Assembly: GCA_900107365.1 (NCBI GenBank)
Contig: FNPS01000001.1
Coordinates: forward strand, 62,001 to 126,000
Reading direction: 5' to 3'
From: Flavobacterium aquidurense
GTDB taxonomy: Bacteria > Bacteroidota > Bacteroidia > Flavobacteriales > Flavobacteriaceae
DNA: 64,000 bases
Positions 33,322 through 44,411 of the stretch are shown here, one piece after another (within the stretch, counting starts at the first letter, position 1; each line of letters opens with the position of its first letter). Made by a program: the position numbers and the translations under genes. Under the pieces are notes generated by a model. The model made no database searches. It had not been told where the DNA came from and saw only the letters and a program-made list of their open reading frames with translations.

Positions 33322-35703
33322 TTAAAATTTAAAATTATAACTAACTGCAGGGACAATTCCGAAAATCGATGTTTTTACTGCTTCATTTTCGCCTGTATCT
33401 ACATTTTGGCGGAAATTAATTGAAGCTGCATTTTTGCGATTATATAAATTGTAAATACTGAAAACCCATTCCCCTTTCCAGTTTCTGCCTTTGTTTTTTC
33501 TTGGAGTCAAAGTTGCTGAAACATCCAGATGATGGTAGGCCGGTAAACGGTTCTCATTTCGTAAGCCATAACTCGGCACCGTAATTCCTAAATATTCGTA
33601 TTGCCCGTTCGGATAAGTAACTGGTTGCCCGGACTGTAATGCAAAGTTAGCACCAAAAGACCATTTTTCGTTCAAATTATAGGCAGATGTTATAGCTAAA
33701 TTGTGTGTTTTATCATATGCCGAACTATACCATTGTCCATTATTGATTCCTGTTTCCTCCGGAGTTCTTCCTGGTGTTTGTTGTTCTGATTTAGATAAGG
33801 TGTAGGATATCCAGCCATTAAATCGACCTTCATTTTTTTTGAACATCAATTCTAACCCATAAGCACGCATTTGACCATTTAGAATTACTTGCTCGATTGC
33901 ATTGTTTGCAATCAAATCGGCACCATCAATATAATCCAGTCGGTTCTGAATTTCTTTATAATACGTTTCGACTTCTAAAGAGTACGCACCGTTTTTAATA
34001 TTTCTAAAATAACCCAGCGCCACCTGATTTGCAATTTGTGGTTTAATATAAGTATCACTCGGCATCCAGACATCAAGTGGAGTAGGAGATGAGGTATTCG
34101 AAATCAATTGAAGGTATTGTGCCATTCGGTTGTAACTCGCCTTAATAGCCTGATCATCGTTTAGTTGATAGGAAGCTGAAAAGCGTGGCTCCAAATTATT
34201 ATAGCTTTTGATAACTTTGTTTTTGCCATAATATTTTGTGTCAATAGGAGTTCCTTTTTCGTAAATCTGTAAATCAGAATTGAAGACAACTGCATTATTG
34301 TTTTCGTATAAATTAACTGTTGATTCTCCTAAACGATAAAATAAACTGTATCGCAATCCATATGAAATGGTGAATTTTTTTGAAATTTGACTTTCGGCAT
34401 CAATATAAACGGAAGGTTCGAAAGCGTATTTTTTGTCTAATTGATCGGGGTTAATTCCAGATTCAGGATCACTCGGTTTAATGGTTCCGGGATTAAATTC
34501 ATAATAGATTCCGTTTAAACCATAGTTGAGTTTGAATTTGTCAGAAATATAATGTTTGAAATCGTACTTGATATTGTAATTTCTGATGCCCGAATCCCAT
34601 TTGAATCCCACAAAATCCAAATCTAAACCATAGTAATAATCACTGTAAATTAAAGATAGATTTGAAAATAATTTTTCAGAAAATAAATGGTTCCAACGAA
34701 GATTTAGGGTTGAGTTTCCATAAATATTGGTGAAGCTTTTGTTTAAACTGAAAACATCACGCCCAAAATAGCCTGATAAATACAAGTTGTTATTGTCGTT
34801 TAATTTATAACTCAGTTTGGTATTTAAATCATAAAAGTAAGCTGAATTGTCCTTATTGTCTTCTGATAGTTTTAAGAATAGATGTGCGTAAGAAGCTCTT
34901 CCTCCAATCAAAAAGGAGCCTCGGTCTTTTACGATTGGACCTTCAGCCAAAATTCGGCTGGAAATTAAACCGATTCCTCCATTTACATGAAAATCCTTAC
35001 TGCTGCCATCTTTCTGATAAATATCGAGTACAGAAGACGCTCTTCCGCCGTAACGTGCCGGAATTCCTCCTTTGTATAGTTTTAAATCTTTAATAGCATC
35101 CGGATTAAAAACGGAGAAGAAACCAAAAACGTGAGAGGAATTAAATATTGTTGCTTCGTCTAATAAGATTAAATTCTGATCAGCACCTCCACCACGAACG
35201 TTGAATCCGGAAGCACCTTCACCTGCATTAGTGACACCCGGAAGTAGTAAAATTGATTTTAAAACATCGACTTCACCTAAAACAACCGGCATTTTTTTAA
35301 TAGTGGCGATTGAGAGCTTGTTGGCACTCATTTCTGGCGACTTGATATTAATTTTGCCTTTATTATCTTTAATTACAACTTCCTGAAGTTCTTCGCCGCC
35401 TTCATTCAGCCCGAAATTCATTTTGGTATTCTGATTTAAGTTAACCGTTTTTTGAACCGTTTGAAATCCAACATATGTAATTTCTATTTGATGTTCACCA
35501 GCTGGAGCAGTAAGCGAATAAAAACCGTATTCGTTTGTGGTAGTTCCTATTTTTAAAGAAGGGATATAAATATTGACACCAATTAAGGTTTCGTTATTTT
35601 TAAAGTCAGTTATAGTTCCACTTAAAGTGAATTTTTCCTGCGAAAATGAAGTAAAAGTCGTAAAAATTATAAAAATTAAAATACTGATTTTCTTTGTAAT
35701 CAT
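33322..35703 (-). CDS. TonB-dependent receptor with carboxypeptidase-like regulatory domain
   Basis: 793 residues. Signal peptide (about 1-21, ending SFS), then a CarboxypepD_reg-like domain at about 25-105 (LSGTITDFKNNETLIGVNIY, FQTVQKTV). A plug at about 130-240 has LLLPGVTNAGEGASGFNVRG and GGIPARYGGRASSVLDI, and a 22-strand-type barrel follows, ending in an aromatic F (AVSYNFKF). It imports an unknown ligand through the outer membrane, powered by TonB. With the downstream DUF4249 lipoprotein it forms a two-gene import unit. No sugar or metal genes nearby hint at a ligand. Confidence 0.9.
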   Translation of the reverse strand: MITKKISILIFIIFTTFTSFSQEKFTLSGTITDFKNNETLIGVNIYIPSLKIGTTTNEYGFYSLTAPAGEHQIEITYVGFQTVQKTVNLNQNTKMNFGLNEGGEELQEVVIKDNKGKINIKSPEMSANKLSIATIKKMPVVLGEVDVLKSILLLPGVTNAGEGASGFNVRGGGADQNLILLDEATIFNSSHVFGFFSVFNPDAIKDLKLYKGGIPARYGGRASSVLDIYQKDGSSKDFHVNGGIGLISSRILAEGPIVKDRGSFLIGGRASYAHLFLKLSEDNKDNSAYFYDLNTKLSYKLNDNNNLYLSGYFGRDVFSLNKSFTNIYGNSTLNLRWNHLFSEKLFSNLSLIYSDYYYGLDLDFVGFKWDSGIRNYNIKYDFKHYISDKFKLNYGLNGIYYEFNPGTIKPSDPESGINPDQLDKKYAFEPSVYIDAESQISKKFTISYGLRYSLFYRLGESTVNLYENNNAVVFNSDLQIYEKGTPIDTKYYGKNKVIKSYNNLEPRFSASYQLNDDQAIKASYNRMAQYLQLISNTSSPTPLDVWMPSDTYIKPQIANQVALGYFRNIKNGAYSLEVETYYKEIQNRLDYIDGADLIANNAIEQVILNGQMRAYGLELMFKKNEGRFNGWISYTLSKSEQQTPGRTPEETGINNGQWYSSAYDKTHNLAITSAYNLNEKWSFGANFALQSGQPVTYPNGQYEYLGITVPSYGLRNENRLPAYHHLDVSATLTPRKNKGRNWKGEWVFSIYNLYNRKNAASINFRQNVDTGENEAVKTSIFGIVPAVSYNFKF

Positions 35704-35781
35704 CTTCGTTTTTTTGATTTACATAGTTAAGAATTCTTACTAAATATTAATAGGTAACGATTGTTAAACATTAGTTAAGAT

Positions 35782-35812
35782 AAAAAAAAGACAACCATTA
35801 AGGTTGTCTTTT
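35782..35812 (-). terminator. Rho-independent terminator of icd
   Basis: AAAAGACAACC (35786-35796) pairs with GGTTGTCTTTT (35802-35812) around ATTAA, with a T run on the minus strand. It lies 26 bases after the icd stop. The T run on the plus side is shorter, so minus-strand use is more likely. Confidence 0.8.
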
Positions 35813-35837
35813 AAATATAAATATAACAAAATGTTTC

Positions 35838-38072
<2,235 letters not shown>

Positions 38073-38285
38073 TTATAATCGTATCGTCAAAGGATGACGA
38101 TGGAAAAGGTATAGTCGGCTCAAAATGAGCGGAGCAAATATAATAAAATCAGTCCGAAAACGGTGTAGTTTTGAGGAGAAATACTTGATTTATCAGATTG
38201 TTATTTTGGAATCTTTAAATTGTCAAATCGATGATTTTCGTATTAAAATTTTACGGTTTTGATATTTTGAAAATTAGGCATAAAA

Positions 38286-38320
38286 AAAAACTCGTTTCAA
38301 ATGATATGAAACGAGTTTTT
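38286..38320 (-). terminator. Rho-independent terminator of rplS
   Basis: A 14-base perfect stem (AAAAACTCGTTTCA with TGAAACGAGTTTTT, loop of 7) with T runs on both strands. It begins about 20 bases after the rplS stop on the minus strand. Confidence 0.9.
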
Positions 38321-38340
38321 TATAACAAAGAGATAAATGA

Positions 38341-38691
38341 TTATCTTCTTTTATCTTTAATCTTAGCTTTTTTACCAGTAAGTTCTCTGAAGTAGAAAAT
38401 TCTAGCTCTACGTACAGCACCTTTCTTGTTGATTTCAATTTTTTGTAAAGCTGGCAAGTTTACTGGGAAGATACGCTCAACTCCAACTGCTCCTGACATT
38501 TTACGAATAGTAAAAGTTTCTGTGTTACCAGAACCTCTTCTTTGAATAACAACTCCTTTAAAAAACTGAGTTCTTGTTTTTTCACCCTCTTTAATTTCGT
38601 AGAAAACTGTGATAGTATCTCCAGCTCCAAAAACAGGGAAATCTTTTTTAGCAACTAATTCGGTTTGAACGAATTTCATTAAATCTGCCAT
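38341..38691 (-). CDS. rplS: 50S ribosomal protein L19
   Basis: 116 residues, standard length. L19 lies at the 30S-50S interface. Family marks: FPVFGAGDTITVFYEIKEGE, RTQFFKGVVIQRRG, the FTIRKMSGAVGVERIFP segment and the basic C-terminus RRARIFYFRELTGKKAKIKD. It follows trmD on the same strand, in the conserved bacterial order trmD-rplS, separated by a 220-base spacer with a palindromic repeat. Confidence 0.97.
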   Translation of the reverse strand: MADLMKFVQTELVAKKDFPVFGAGDTITVFYEIKEGEKTRTQFFKGVVIQRRGSGNTETFTIRKMSGAVGVERIFPVNLPALQKIEINKKGAVRRARIFYFRELTGKKAKIKDKRR

Positions 38692-38835
38692 GATATCTTG
38701 TAATTATGGTTTTTATATAGAGCAACATTCACGGATCTCGCCAGAGGTTAGTCTAATTCGGGTGCAAATGTAGAAAATAATTATGAATTATAAATTATGA
38801 ATTGTAAATTATTTTAACTTGCTGGTAAAAAGAAT

Positions 38836-38912
38836 GTTAGTTGCAGTTTTCAGTCGCAGTCTCAGTATTAGCCGCAATCAAATTCACTGAAAACTGCGAC
38901 TGCGACTGAAAA
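38836..38912. repeat. CAGTCTCAGT-type palindromic repeat (family F), copy 1
   Basis: TTGCAGTTTTCAGTCGCAGT on one side is inverted as ACTGCGACTGCGACTGAAAA on the other, in the trmD-rplS spacer. Copies at 49945-49990 and 55058-55210 share the units CAGTCTCAGT and GAAAACTGCGACT. Potential to form a long RNA hairpin inside a ribosomal operon, so it may affect rplS expression. Confidence 0.65.
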
Positions 38913-39590
38913 CTATTCCTCAAGCAAATCCGGACGTCTGTTTTTTGTATGCTCATAAGCCATATCTTCACGCCACTTATCGATTTTAGCAAAGTGACCG
39001 CTTGTTAAAACTTCTGGTACTTTCCATCCTTTGTAGTCTGCTGGTCTTGTATATATAGGTCCTGAAAGTAAATTATCCTGAAAGCTATCTGTCAATGCTG
39101 AAGTTTCATCGCTTAAAACACCCGGAATTAATCGGATCAAAGCATCTGATAAAACCAAAGCTCCTAATTCTCCTCCAGATAAAACATAATCGCCAATCGA
39201 AATTTCTTTGGTAATAAAATGATCACGAACACGCTGGTCTACACCTTTATAATGCCCGCATAAAATGATAATGTTTTCATACATCGACATAGTGTTCGCC
39301 ATTTTTTGGTTCAGTGTTTCTCCATCTGGCGACATATAAATTATTTCGTCGTATTCGCGTTGGCTTTTTAAATGCGTAATGCAATCGTCAATAGGTTGCA
39401 CAGTCATTACCATTCCGGCACCACCACCAAAAGGATAATCATCTACACTTTTTTGTTTATTGGTAGTATAATCACGCAAATTATGAAAATGTACTTCAAC
39501 CAAACCTTTATCAATGGCACGTTTCATAATCGAAGCCTCAAACGGACTCTTTAATAATTCTGGTAAAATTGTAATAATATCAATTCGCAT
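38913..39590 (-). CDS. trmD: tRNA (guanine-37-N1)-methyltransferase
   Basis: 225 residues. It methylates G37 next to the anticodon, which prevents +1 frameshifting. SPOUT-fold marks: [12 protein letters not shown] at the start, [27 protein letters not shown] and the knot region [20 protein letters not shown] where SAM binds, then [20 protein letters not shown]. The usual partner rplS lies downstream. Confidence 0.96.
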   Translation of the reverse strand: MRIDIITILPELLKSPFEASIMKRAIDKGLVEVHFHNLRDYTTNKQKSVDDYPFGGGAGMVMTVQPIDDCITHLKSQREYDEIIYMSPDGETLNQKMANTMSMYENIIILCGHYKGVDQRVRDHFITKEISIGDYVLSGGELGALVLSDALIRLIPGVLSDETSALTDSFQDNLLSGPIYTRPADYKGWKVPEVLTSGHFAKIDKWREDMAYEHTKNRRPDLLEE

Positions 39591-39863
39591 TTTTTTTCTT
39601 CAAAAGTTCTAGGGCGCAAAGATACAAAGTAAATAATTGAGAATTTTAAAAAACAAAAATCAAATATTCAGGTCATTAACTAAACAGAATAATGTTTTTG
39701 AATGTTAGTCTTTGGTGTTTTGTAATTGATTTAATTTCAAATAAATACATAATAATTATATAACATTAGAATGATTTTGTGTAAACACATCTCTTTTAAC
39801 TTTAAGTAATATTACTTATCTAATTAATTCACTCAAATTCTACCAAACATAAATATTAATATT

Positions 39864-40223
39864 ATGAAAAACTATGTCTTTCTGATAACGATAATTCTTT
39901 TATCGGCATGTTCCACTTCAAAAAATACAGCAGATAACTGGGTTGGGAAAACAAAACAAAATTTGATAAAAACCTGGGGCTCTCCTATAAGAGTTTTTGA
40001 TAATAGCACAGATGGAGAGATACTTGTTTATGCAGATCAAATTTACAATGAATCAAATAGGGGCGACTCAAGAGCGGCAGGTTCAAGTTATTGGAACTAC
40101 ACCTATATCTATATAGATAAAAGTGAAAAAGTTTCTTCTTTTAGAAATGAAAAACAAAACTATCCGCCACAAGCGCTGGATTCAGATAAATTGTCAACAA
40201 TGAATTTATTGACGGCGAAGTAA
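39864..40223 (+). CDS. Small lipoprotein of unknown function
   Basis: 119 residues with lipobox LLSACSTSK (Cys16). The mature part contains WVGKTKQNLIKTWGSPIRVF, resembling the start of SmpA/OmlA-type or BamE-like outer-membrane lipoproteins (a KxxLIxxWGxP pattern also seen in many flavobacterial proteins), followed by a Tyr-rich strand (SYWNYTYIYIDKS). No closer assignment is possible. Monocistronic, 98 bases before another lipoprotein gene. Confidence 0.65.
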   Translation: MKNYVFLITIILLSACSTSKNTADNWVGKTKQNLIKTWGSPIRVFDNSTDGEILVYADQIYNESNRGDSRAAGSSYWNYTYIYIDKSEKVSSFRNEKQNYPPQALDSDKLSTMNLLTAK

Positions 40224-40321
40224 TTTGTTTAAAATCAGATTGATAGTTTTTTTGTTGATACAATATTTGACTAATTTTAGTACTTTTAGATTATTTTTTA
40301 GTAATTAAAAATATAATCAAG

Positions 40322-40783
40322 ATGAGAAAATTATTCATAATTATCGTTACAGTCTTTATACTTGTTTCCTGTAATCAAAATCAGCCCCAAAAAAGCGATA
40401 CTTCAGAAAATGAAAAAATAGTAAAACAATATTTTGAGCATTTTAATAGCCATAATTGGAAAAAAATGGCTGAAATGTATACGGAAACAGCTGATTTTAA
40501 AGATCCTTCTTTTGGAAAAGGAATTGTAAAACAAACTCGCAAACAAACGGAAGATAAATATGCAGAGTTAAATAAAATTTTTCCGGATTTGCACGATAAG
40601 ATTATTCAAATTTATCCTTCCGGAGAAAATCATATCGTTGTGGAGTTTATTTCAACAGGAACGGCGCCCGATAATTCAAAATTAGAATTGCCAATTTGTA
40701 CTGTCTTTACAATTGAAAATGGATTAATTACCAAAGATTTCACTTATTTCGATAACTTCCAGGCGGATACAAGTAAGAAATAA
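40322..40783 (+). CDS. SnoaL-like (NTF2-fold) lipoprotein
   Basis: 153 residues with a lipoprotein signal (FILVSCNQN, Cys17). The mature domain follows the SnoaL/NTF2 pattern: VKQYFEHFNSHNWKKMAEMY, an ADFKDPSFG loop, KYAELNKIFPDLHDKIIQI and a C-terminal strand IENGLITKDFTYFD. This fold gives a cone-shaped pocket used by cyclases and isomerases, but no catalytic pair is obvious. Function unknown. Confidence 0.75.
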   Translation: MRKLFIIIVTVFILVSCNQNQPQKSDTSENEKIVKQYFEHFNSHNWKKMAEMYTETADFKDPSFGKGIVKQTRKQTEDKYAELNKIFPDLHDKIIQIYPSGENHIVVEFISTGTAPDNSKLELPICTVFTIENGLITKDFTYFDNFQADTSKK

Positions 40784-40784
40784 A

Positions 40785-41058
40785 TATAGTATCGTCCCTA
40801 CGTGACGATTTGGGGTTGGAAATCACTTTTTTTTCTACCGACATATAATTCCTAACGGAATATTTAAGTACTACTTGAAATGGAGAAATAGGTTTTTTAA
40901 AATTAAACAAATATATTCTTACAAAAAAACAATGTCTTTGTTGCTAGAAATCATCTTTATTAATTCAAGACAATAATACGGGTATTTTTTACTGTTCCGC
41001 TAGGAACAAAATATTGGTAGAAAAAATACCCACCCAAACTTGTCCCGTAGGGACTACA
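40785..41058. repeat. REP-like palindrome cluster adjacent to IS200-like transposase
   Basis: Contains short palindromes: CGTCCCTACGTGACG near 40793, TTCCTAACGGAA near 40849, TGTTCCGCTAGGAAC near 40993, TGTCCCGTAGGGACTA near 41040. GGTAGAAAAAATACCC near 41015 is inverse to GGGTATTTTTTAC near 40980. The cluster runs to the start codon of the transposase. Such palindromes next to a Y1 transposase are the hallmark of REP-associated elements. Confidence 0.65.
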
Positions 41059-41062
41059 TATT

Positions 41063-41522
41063 ATGGCAAATACATATACTCAAATACATATTCATTTTGT
41101 TTTTGCGGTAAAATTTAGACAAGCCCTAATAAGCAACGATTGGAAAGAAGAACTTTTTAAATATATTGCTGGAATTATTAAAAACCACAATCACAAACTT
41201 TTAGCTATAAATGGCGTTTCAGACCATGTTCATATTTTAATTGGAATTGGACCAGCGCAATCAATTTCGGATTTGATGAAAAATATCAAACAAGATTCCT
41301 CAAAATGGATTAATACAAGTAATTTCAAAAAGTCATTTTGAGTGGCAGGAAGGGTATGGAGCATTTTCATATAGCAAATCACAGTTAAGTGCAGTAGTTA
41401 ATTATATTCAAAATCAGGAATTGCATCATAAAAAGAAAACTTTTAAGGAAGAATACATTGATTTTCTTGAAAAATTTGAAGTTGATTATGATGAAAAGTT
41501 TATTTTTAAGGAATTAATTTAA
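41063..41522 (+). pseudogene. IS200/REP-associated (RAYT-like) Y1 transposase, frameshifted
   Basis: The first frame (41063-41341) encodes 92 residues: YTQIHIHFVFAVKFRQ and the HUH motif DHVHILIG. It stops within ASKWINTSNFKKSF. The next frame continues FEWQEGYGAFSYSKSQLSAV, with the likely nucleophile Tyr in AFSYSKSQ, and YIDFLEKFEVDYDEKFIF to TAA at 41520-41522. Using four instead of five A in the tract near 41328 restores one 152-residue protein. The 460-base span is one more than a multiple of three. Probably inactive unless slippage occurs. Confidence 0.85.
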
Positions 41523-41542
41523 AGTTTTTTCCAAACTAGATA

Positions 41543-42088
41543 ATGTCAAATTCAAAAATTAAAATCTTCGCCATCACTGGCAGCACAAGAAAAAATTCAA
41601 GCAATTATAAAATCTTAAAACACATTTCGGAAAATCTTAAAACAGAATTTGAAGTCGAAATATTTGAAGATTTAGAAGAATTGCCACATTTTAATCCCGA
41701 TTTAGATACGGAGAATTCACCGGAGGGGATTACTTTTTTCAGAGATAAAATTGCTCTGGCCAATGGAATCATAATCTGCACTCCTGAATATGTTTTTAGT
41801 TTACCCGGAAGTTTAAAAAATGCACTAGAATGGTGTGTTTCGACTACTATCTTCTCAAAAAAGAAAATCGGATTGATTACTGCTTCTGCTTCCGGAGAAA
41901 TGGCTCACGAACAATTGATTTTGATAATGAAAACCTTAGAAGCGCAATTTAAAGATGAAAATTTGCTTCTTATTCAAGGTGTTCGTGGAAAAATTAATGA
42001 AGAAGGAAAAATTATAAATAATGAAACACTAGCTACTGTTAATAAGTTCATCATGAATTTCGAAAAGGAATTTTTAACTGAAATATAA
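41543..42088 (+). CDS. NADPH-dependent FMN reductase family protein
   Basis: 181 residues, flavodoxin-like fold. FMN phosphate loop AITGSTRKNSSNYKIL at residues 10-25, then LPHFNPDLD, and the isoalloxazine contact TPEYVFSLPGSLKNALEWC (about 80-98). These are typical of azoreductase/quinone-reductase-like FMN reductases. It uses NAD(P)H to reduce flavin, quinones or similar. First of a plus-strand series to 44299. Confidence 0.88.
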   Translation: MSNSKIKIFAITGSTRKNSSNYKILKHISENLKTEFEVEIFEDLEELPHFNPDLDTENSPEGITFFRDKIALANGIIICTPEYVFSLPGSLKNALEWCVSTTIFSKKKIGLITASASGEMAHEQLILIMKTLEAQFKDENLLLIQGVRGKINEEGKIINNETLATVNKFIMNFEKEFLTEI

Positions 42089-42141
42089 TGCCATTTCAAT
42101 AAAAAGAGTAGTTTTACTTTTGGATTTTTTTAAAATAAAAA

Positions 42142-43005
42142 ATGATTACAAGAAGAAACTTCATAATAAACACAAGCCTGGCTGCAACTGCAATTTTGGC
42201 TTTACCCTCATTTGCCTTTACTATGGATAGAAAAGAAATAGGTTTGCAGTTATACACATTGCGAGATGAACTTCCAAAAGATGTAAAATCAACTTTAGAG
42301 AAAGTTGCAAAAGCAGGATATAAAACGGTAGAAACGTATGGTTTTTCTATAAAAGATCAATTTTGGGGATTGAGCCCAATTGAACTTAAAAAAATCTTAG
42401 AAGCAAATAATTTAAAAGCTCCAAGTGGACATTATAATCTAGGAAGTTTTTTATACGATGGGAATTTAGAAGAAGTTAAAGCCGCTATTGAAGCTGCTAA
42501 AATTTTAAAAAACGAATATCTAACAGTTCCCTGGGTTGATGAACCTTTTAGAAATGATTTTCATAAGATTGCTGCTCGTTTAAACGAAGTTGGAAAATTA
42601 TGTGCCGATGCAGGTTTAAAACTAGCGTATCATAATCACGACTTTGAATTTAAGAAACATGATGGTGTCACAGGTTATGAGATTTTATTGAAAGAAACAG
42701 ATAAGAATTTAGTTTCTTTTGAATTGGATTTATATTGGGTGGTTCGTTCAGGCAATGATCCGCTTCAATTATTTAAGGAAAATCCGGGACGCTTTAAAAT
42801 GTGGCATGTTAAAGACATGGATAAAATTAATCCGGCTTTAAATACTGAAATTGGATCGGGATCAATTGATTTTAGACCCTTTTTTGCAGCGCTAAAACAA
42901 TCAGGAATGATTCATTTTTTTGTTGAACAAGAGAATAACTATGTTCCAAATTCTTTTGAATCAATTAAAACAAGTTGCGATTTTATTTCGAAAAAAGTAA
43001 TCTAA
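42142..43005 (+). CDS. Exported sugar phosphate isomerase/epimerase-like TIM barrel
   Basis: 287 residues. The N-terminus ITRRNFIINTSLAATAILAL is a twin-arginine-type signal (RRNF), so the folded enzyme is probably exported. An AP_endonuc_2 TIM barrel with metal ligands expected at Glu in KTVETYGF, His in PSGHYNLG, His in LAYHNHDFEF, Asp in SFELDLYWV, His in KMWHVKDMD and Glu in FFVEQENNY. The family isomerises or oxidises sugars and inositols; the substrate is unknown. Only 9 bases separate it from the next gene. Confidence 0.82.
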   Translation: MITRRNFIINTSLAATAILALPSFAFTMDRKEIGLQLYTLRDELPKDVKSTLEKVAKAGYKTVETYGFSIKDQFWGLSPIELKKILEANNLKAPSGHYNLGSFLYDGNLEEVKAAIEAAKILKNEYLTVPWVDEPFRNDFHKIAARLNEVGKLCADAGLKLAYHNHDFEFKKHDGVTGYEILLKETDKNLVSFELDLYWVVRSGNDPLQLFKENPGRFKMWHVKDMDKINPALNTEIGSGSIDFRPFFAALKQSGMIHFFVEQENNYVPNSFESIKTSCDFISKKVI

Positions 43006-43013
43006 AATAATTT

Positions 43014-43937
43014 ATGAAGAAACTTCTTTTGCTGGTTTTGGTAGTTCTTTGTTCGTGTCAATCAGATAAAAAAGAAAAATTAAGTCCAAGACCGCAACCA
43101 AATCCGGAAGAAAACCTAACGCCACAACCTTATTTTACAGACATTAAAAGTAATGATGTTAAACTTGGGGAGCCTGTTTTTGGTGAATGGCTGTATTCTC
43201 ATAAAGAAAAAGGACAGAGTTTTAAGCAGTTCATAAAAACACCTCATGTTGTTCCGTCCAAAGAAGAGAATATTATTTATTTAAAACCTATTGGGAAATT
43301 TAATTCGGTACAAGTCAAGCAAATTGAATTAGTCCGTCAATATTTGCAGGTCTTTTTCCAATTAGAAACTAAGGTTTTAGAAAATGTTTCAAACGATATT
43401 ATTCCTAATAATGCCAGGCGAATTGGCGATGTAGGACAAGAACAATTTTTAGCAGGTTATATTTTAACCGATGTTCTTAAAGAAGAAAAAACACATAAAG
43501 GAATTGCTTTAATGGCAATAACAGAAAAGGATTTGTATCCCAAACCAGAATGGAACTATGTTTTTGGACTGGCATCTTACAGAGATAAAATTGCAGTAAG
43601 TTCTATTTATAGAATGCAGCAAGAAGCTGATTTTAATTTATGTTTAGATCGATTGTTGAAAATATGCTCTCATGAAATAGGGCATATGTTTGGTCTTCAT
43701 CATTGTATTAATGCGAATTGTGTGATGAATGGGACCAATAGCATGCCGGAAACAGACAGACACGTTATTCGATTGTGCTCTCTCTGCCAAAGGAAGTTAA
43801 ATTCGGGATTTAAATATGATAATAAAAAACGATTAACAGAATTAGAAAAGTATTTTAGGGAAAACAATTTAGCTGAAGGAATGCAGTTAATGAAGAAAGA
43901 CTTAAAAAGTATTCAGGAAATAAAAAAAGATAATTAA
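43014..43937 (+). CDS. Archaemetzincin-like zinc metalloprotease, lipoprotein
   Basis: 307 residues with a lipoprotein signal (LVVLCSCQSDKK, Cys13 or Cys15). The C-terminal half carries the archaemetzincin signature: HEIGHMFGLHHCINANCVMN (zinc His-His-His, Glu catalytic, then a Cys pair), a following TDRHVIRLCSLCQRKL whose two Cys complete a structural zinc site. A proline-rich linker follows the lipid anchor. Most archaemetzincins are cytoplasmic; a surface-anchored form is unusual. Physiological substrate unknown. Confidence 0.85.
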   Translation: MKKLLLLVLVVLCSCQSDKKEKLSPRPQPNPEENLTPQPYFTDIKSNDVKLGEPVFGEWLYSHKEKGQSFKQFIKTPHVVPSKEENIIYLKPIGKFNSVQVKQIELVRQYLQVFFQLETKVLENVSNDIIPNNARRIGDVGQEQFLAGYILTDVLKEEKTHKGIALMAITEKDLYPKPEWNYVFGLASYRDKIAVSSIYRMQQEADFNLCLDRLLKICSHEIGHMFGLHHCINANCVMNGTNSMPETDRHVIRLCSLCQRKLNSGFKYDNKKRLTELEKYFRENNLAEGMQLMKKDLKSIQEIKKDN

Positions 43938-43948
43938 ATAGAGTTAAT

Positions 43949-44299
43949 ATGGAGAGTTTTGGATCAAGCAAAGAATTTATAAAAGGGGATGATATACAGT
44001 GGGAAGTGGTTGGTGAAGGAATCAAACGTAAAATCCTGGCTTACGATGATCGCGTAATGTTGGTCAATGTTCATTTTGAAAAAGGAGGAATTGGTACTTT
44101 ACACGAACATTATCATACCCAGGTGACTTATGTTTCAAGCGGCAAATTTGACGTTACGATTTCGGGAGTTACGCAAACATTAAAAGAAGGCGATAGCTTT
44201 TATATTCCGCCGCACGCAATTCATGGCGTTGTTTGTCTGGAAGAAGGAATGTTAACGGATGTATTTAGTCCGATTCGTGAAGATTTTATGAAAAAATAA
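43949..44299 (+). CDS. Cupin domain protein
   Basis: 116 residues, single double-stranded beta-helix. Motif 1 metal ligands are in TLHEHYHTQVTYVSSGKFD (His, His, and Glu replaced by Gln/Thr positions). Motif 2 is GDSFYIPPHAIHGVVC with a further His. It may bind a metal and a small carboxylate, like KdgF-type pectin-degradation cupins, but no sugar genes are near. It follows the archaemetzincin gene by 11 bases. Confidence 0.8.
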   Translation: MESFGSSKEFIKGDDIQWEVVGEGIKRKILAYDDRVMLVNVHFEKGGIGTLHEHYHTQVTYVSSGKFDVTISGVTQTLKEGDSFYIPPHAIHGVVCLEEGMLTDVFSPIREDFMKK

Positions 44300-44379
44300 A
44301 AAAGTAAAAGTCAATACAATTTCTAAAATACCAATCTGATTTGGCGACAACGTTGAAAAATTTATACTTTTTTTAAAGT

Positions 44380-44407
44380 TTTGATTACAATTAGATTGGT
44401 ATTTTTG
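44380..44407 (+). promoter_or_regulatory. Candidate promoter of the MFS gene, leaderless
   Basis: TTTG at 44380-44383, a 16-base spacer, then TATTTTTG at 44400-44407, matching the Bacteroidetes -33 and -7 elements. The ATG is at 44412, only four bases after the -7 element. Transcription would start at or within a base or two of the start codon, giving a leaderless message. Confidence 0.55.
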
Positions 44408-44411
44408 CAAA

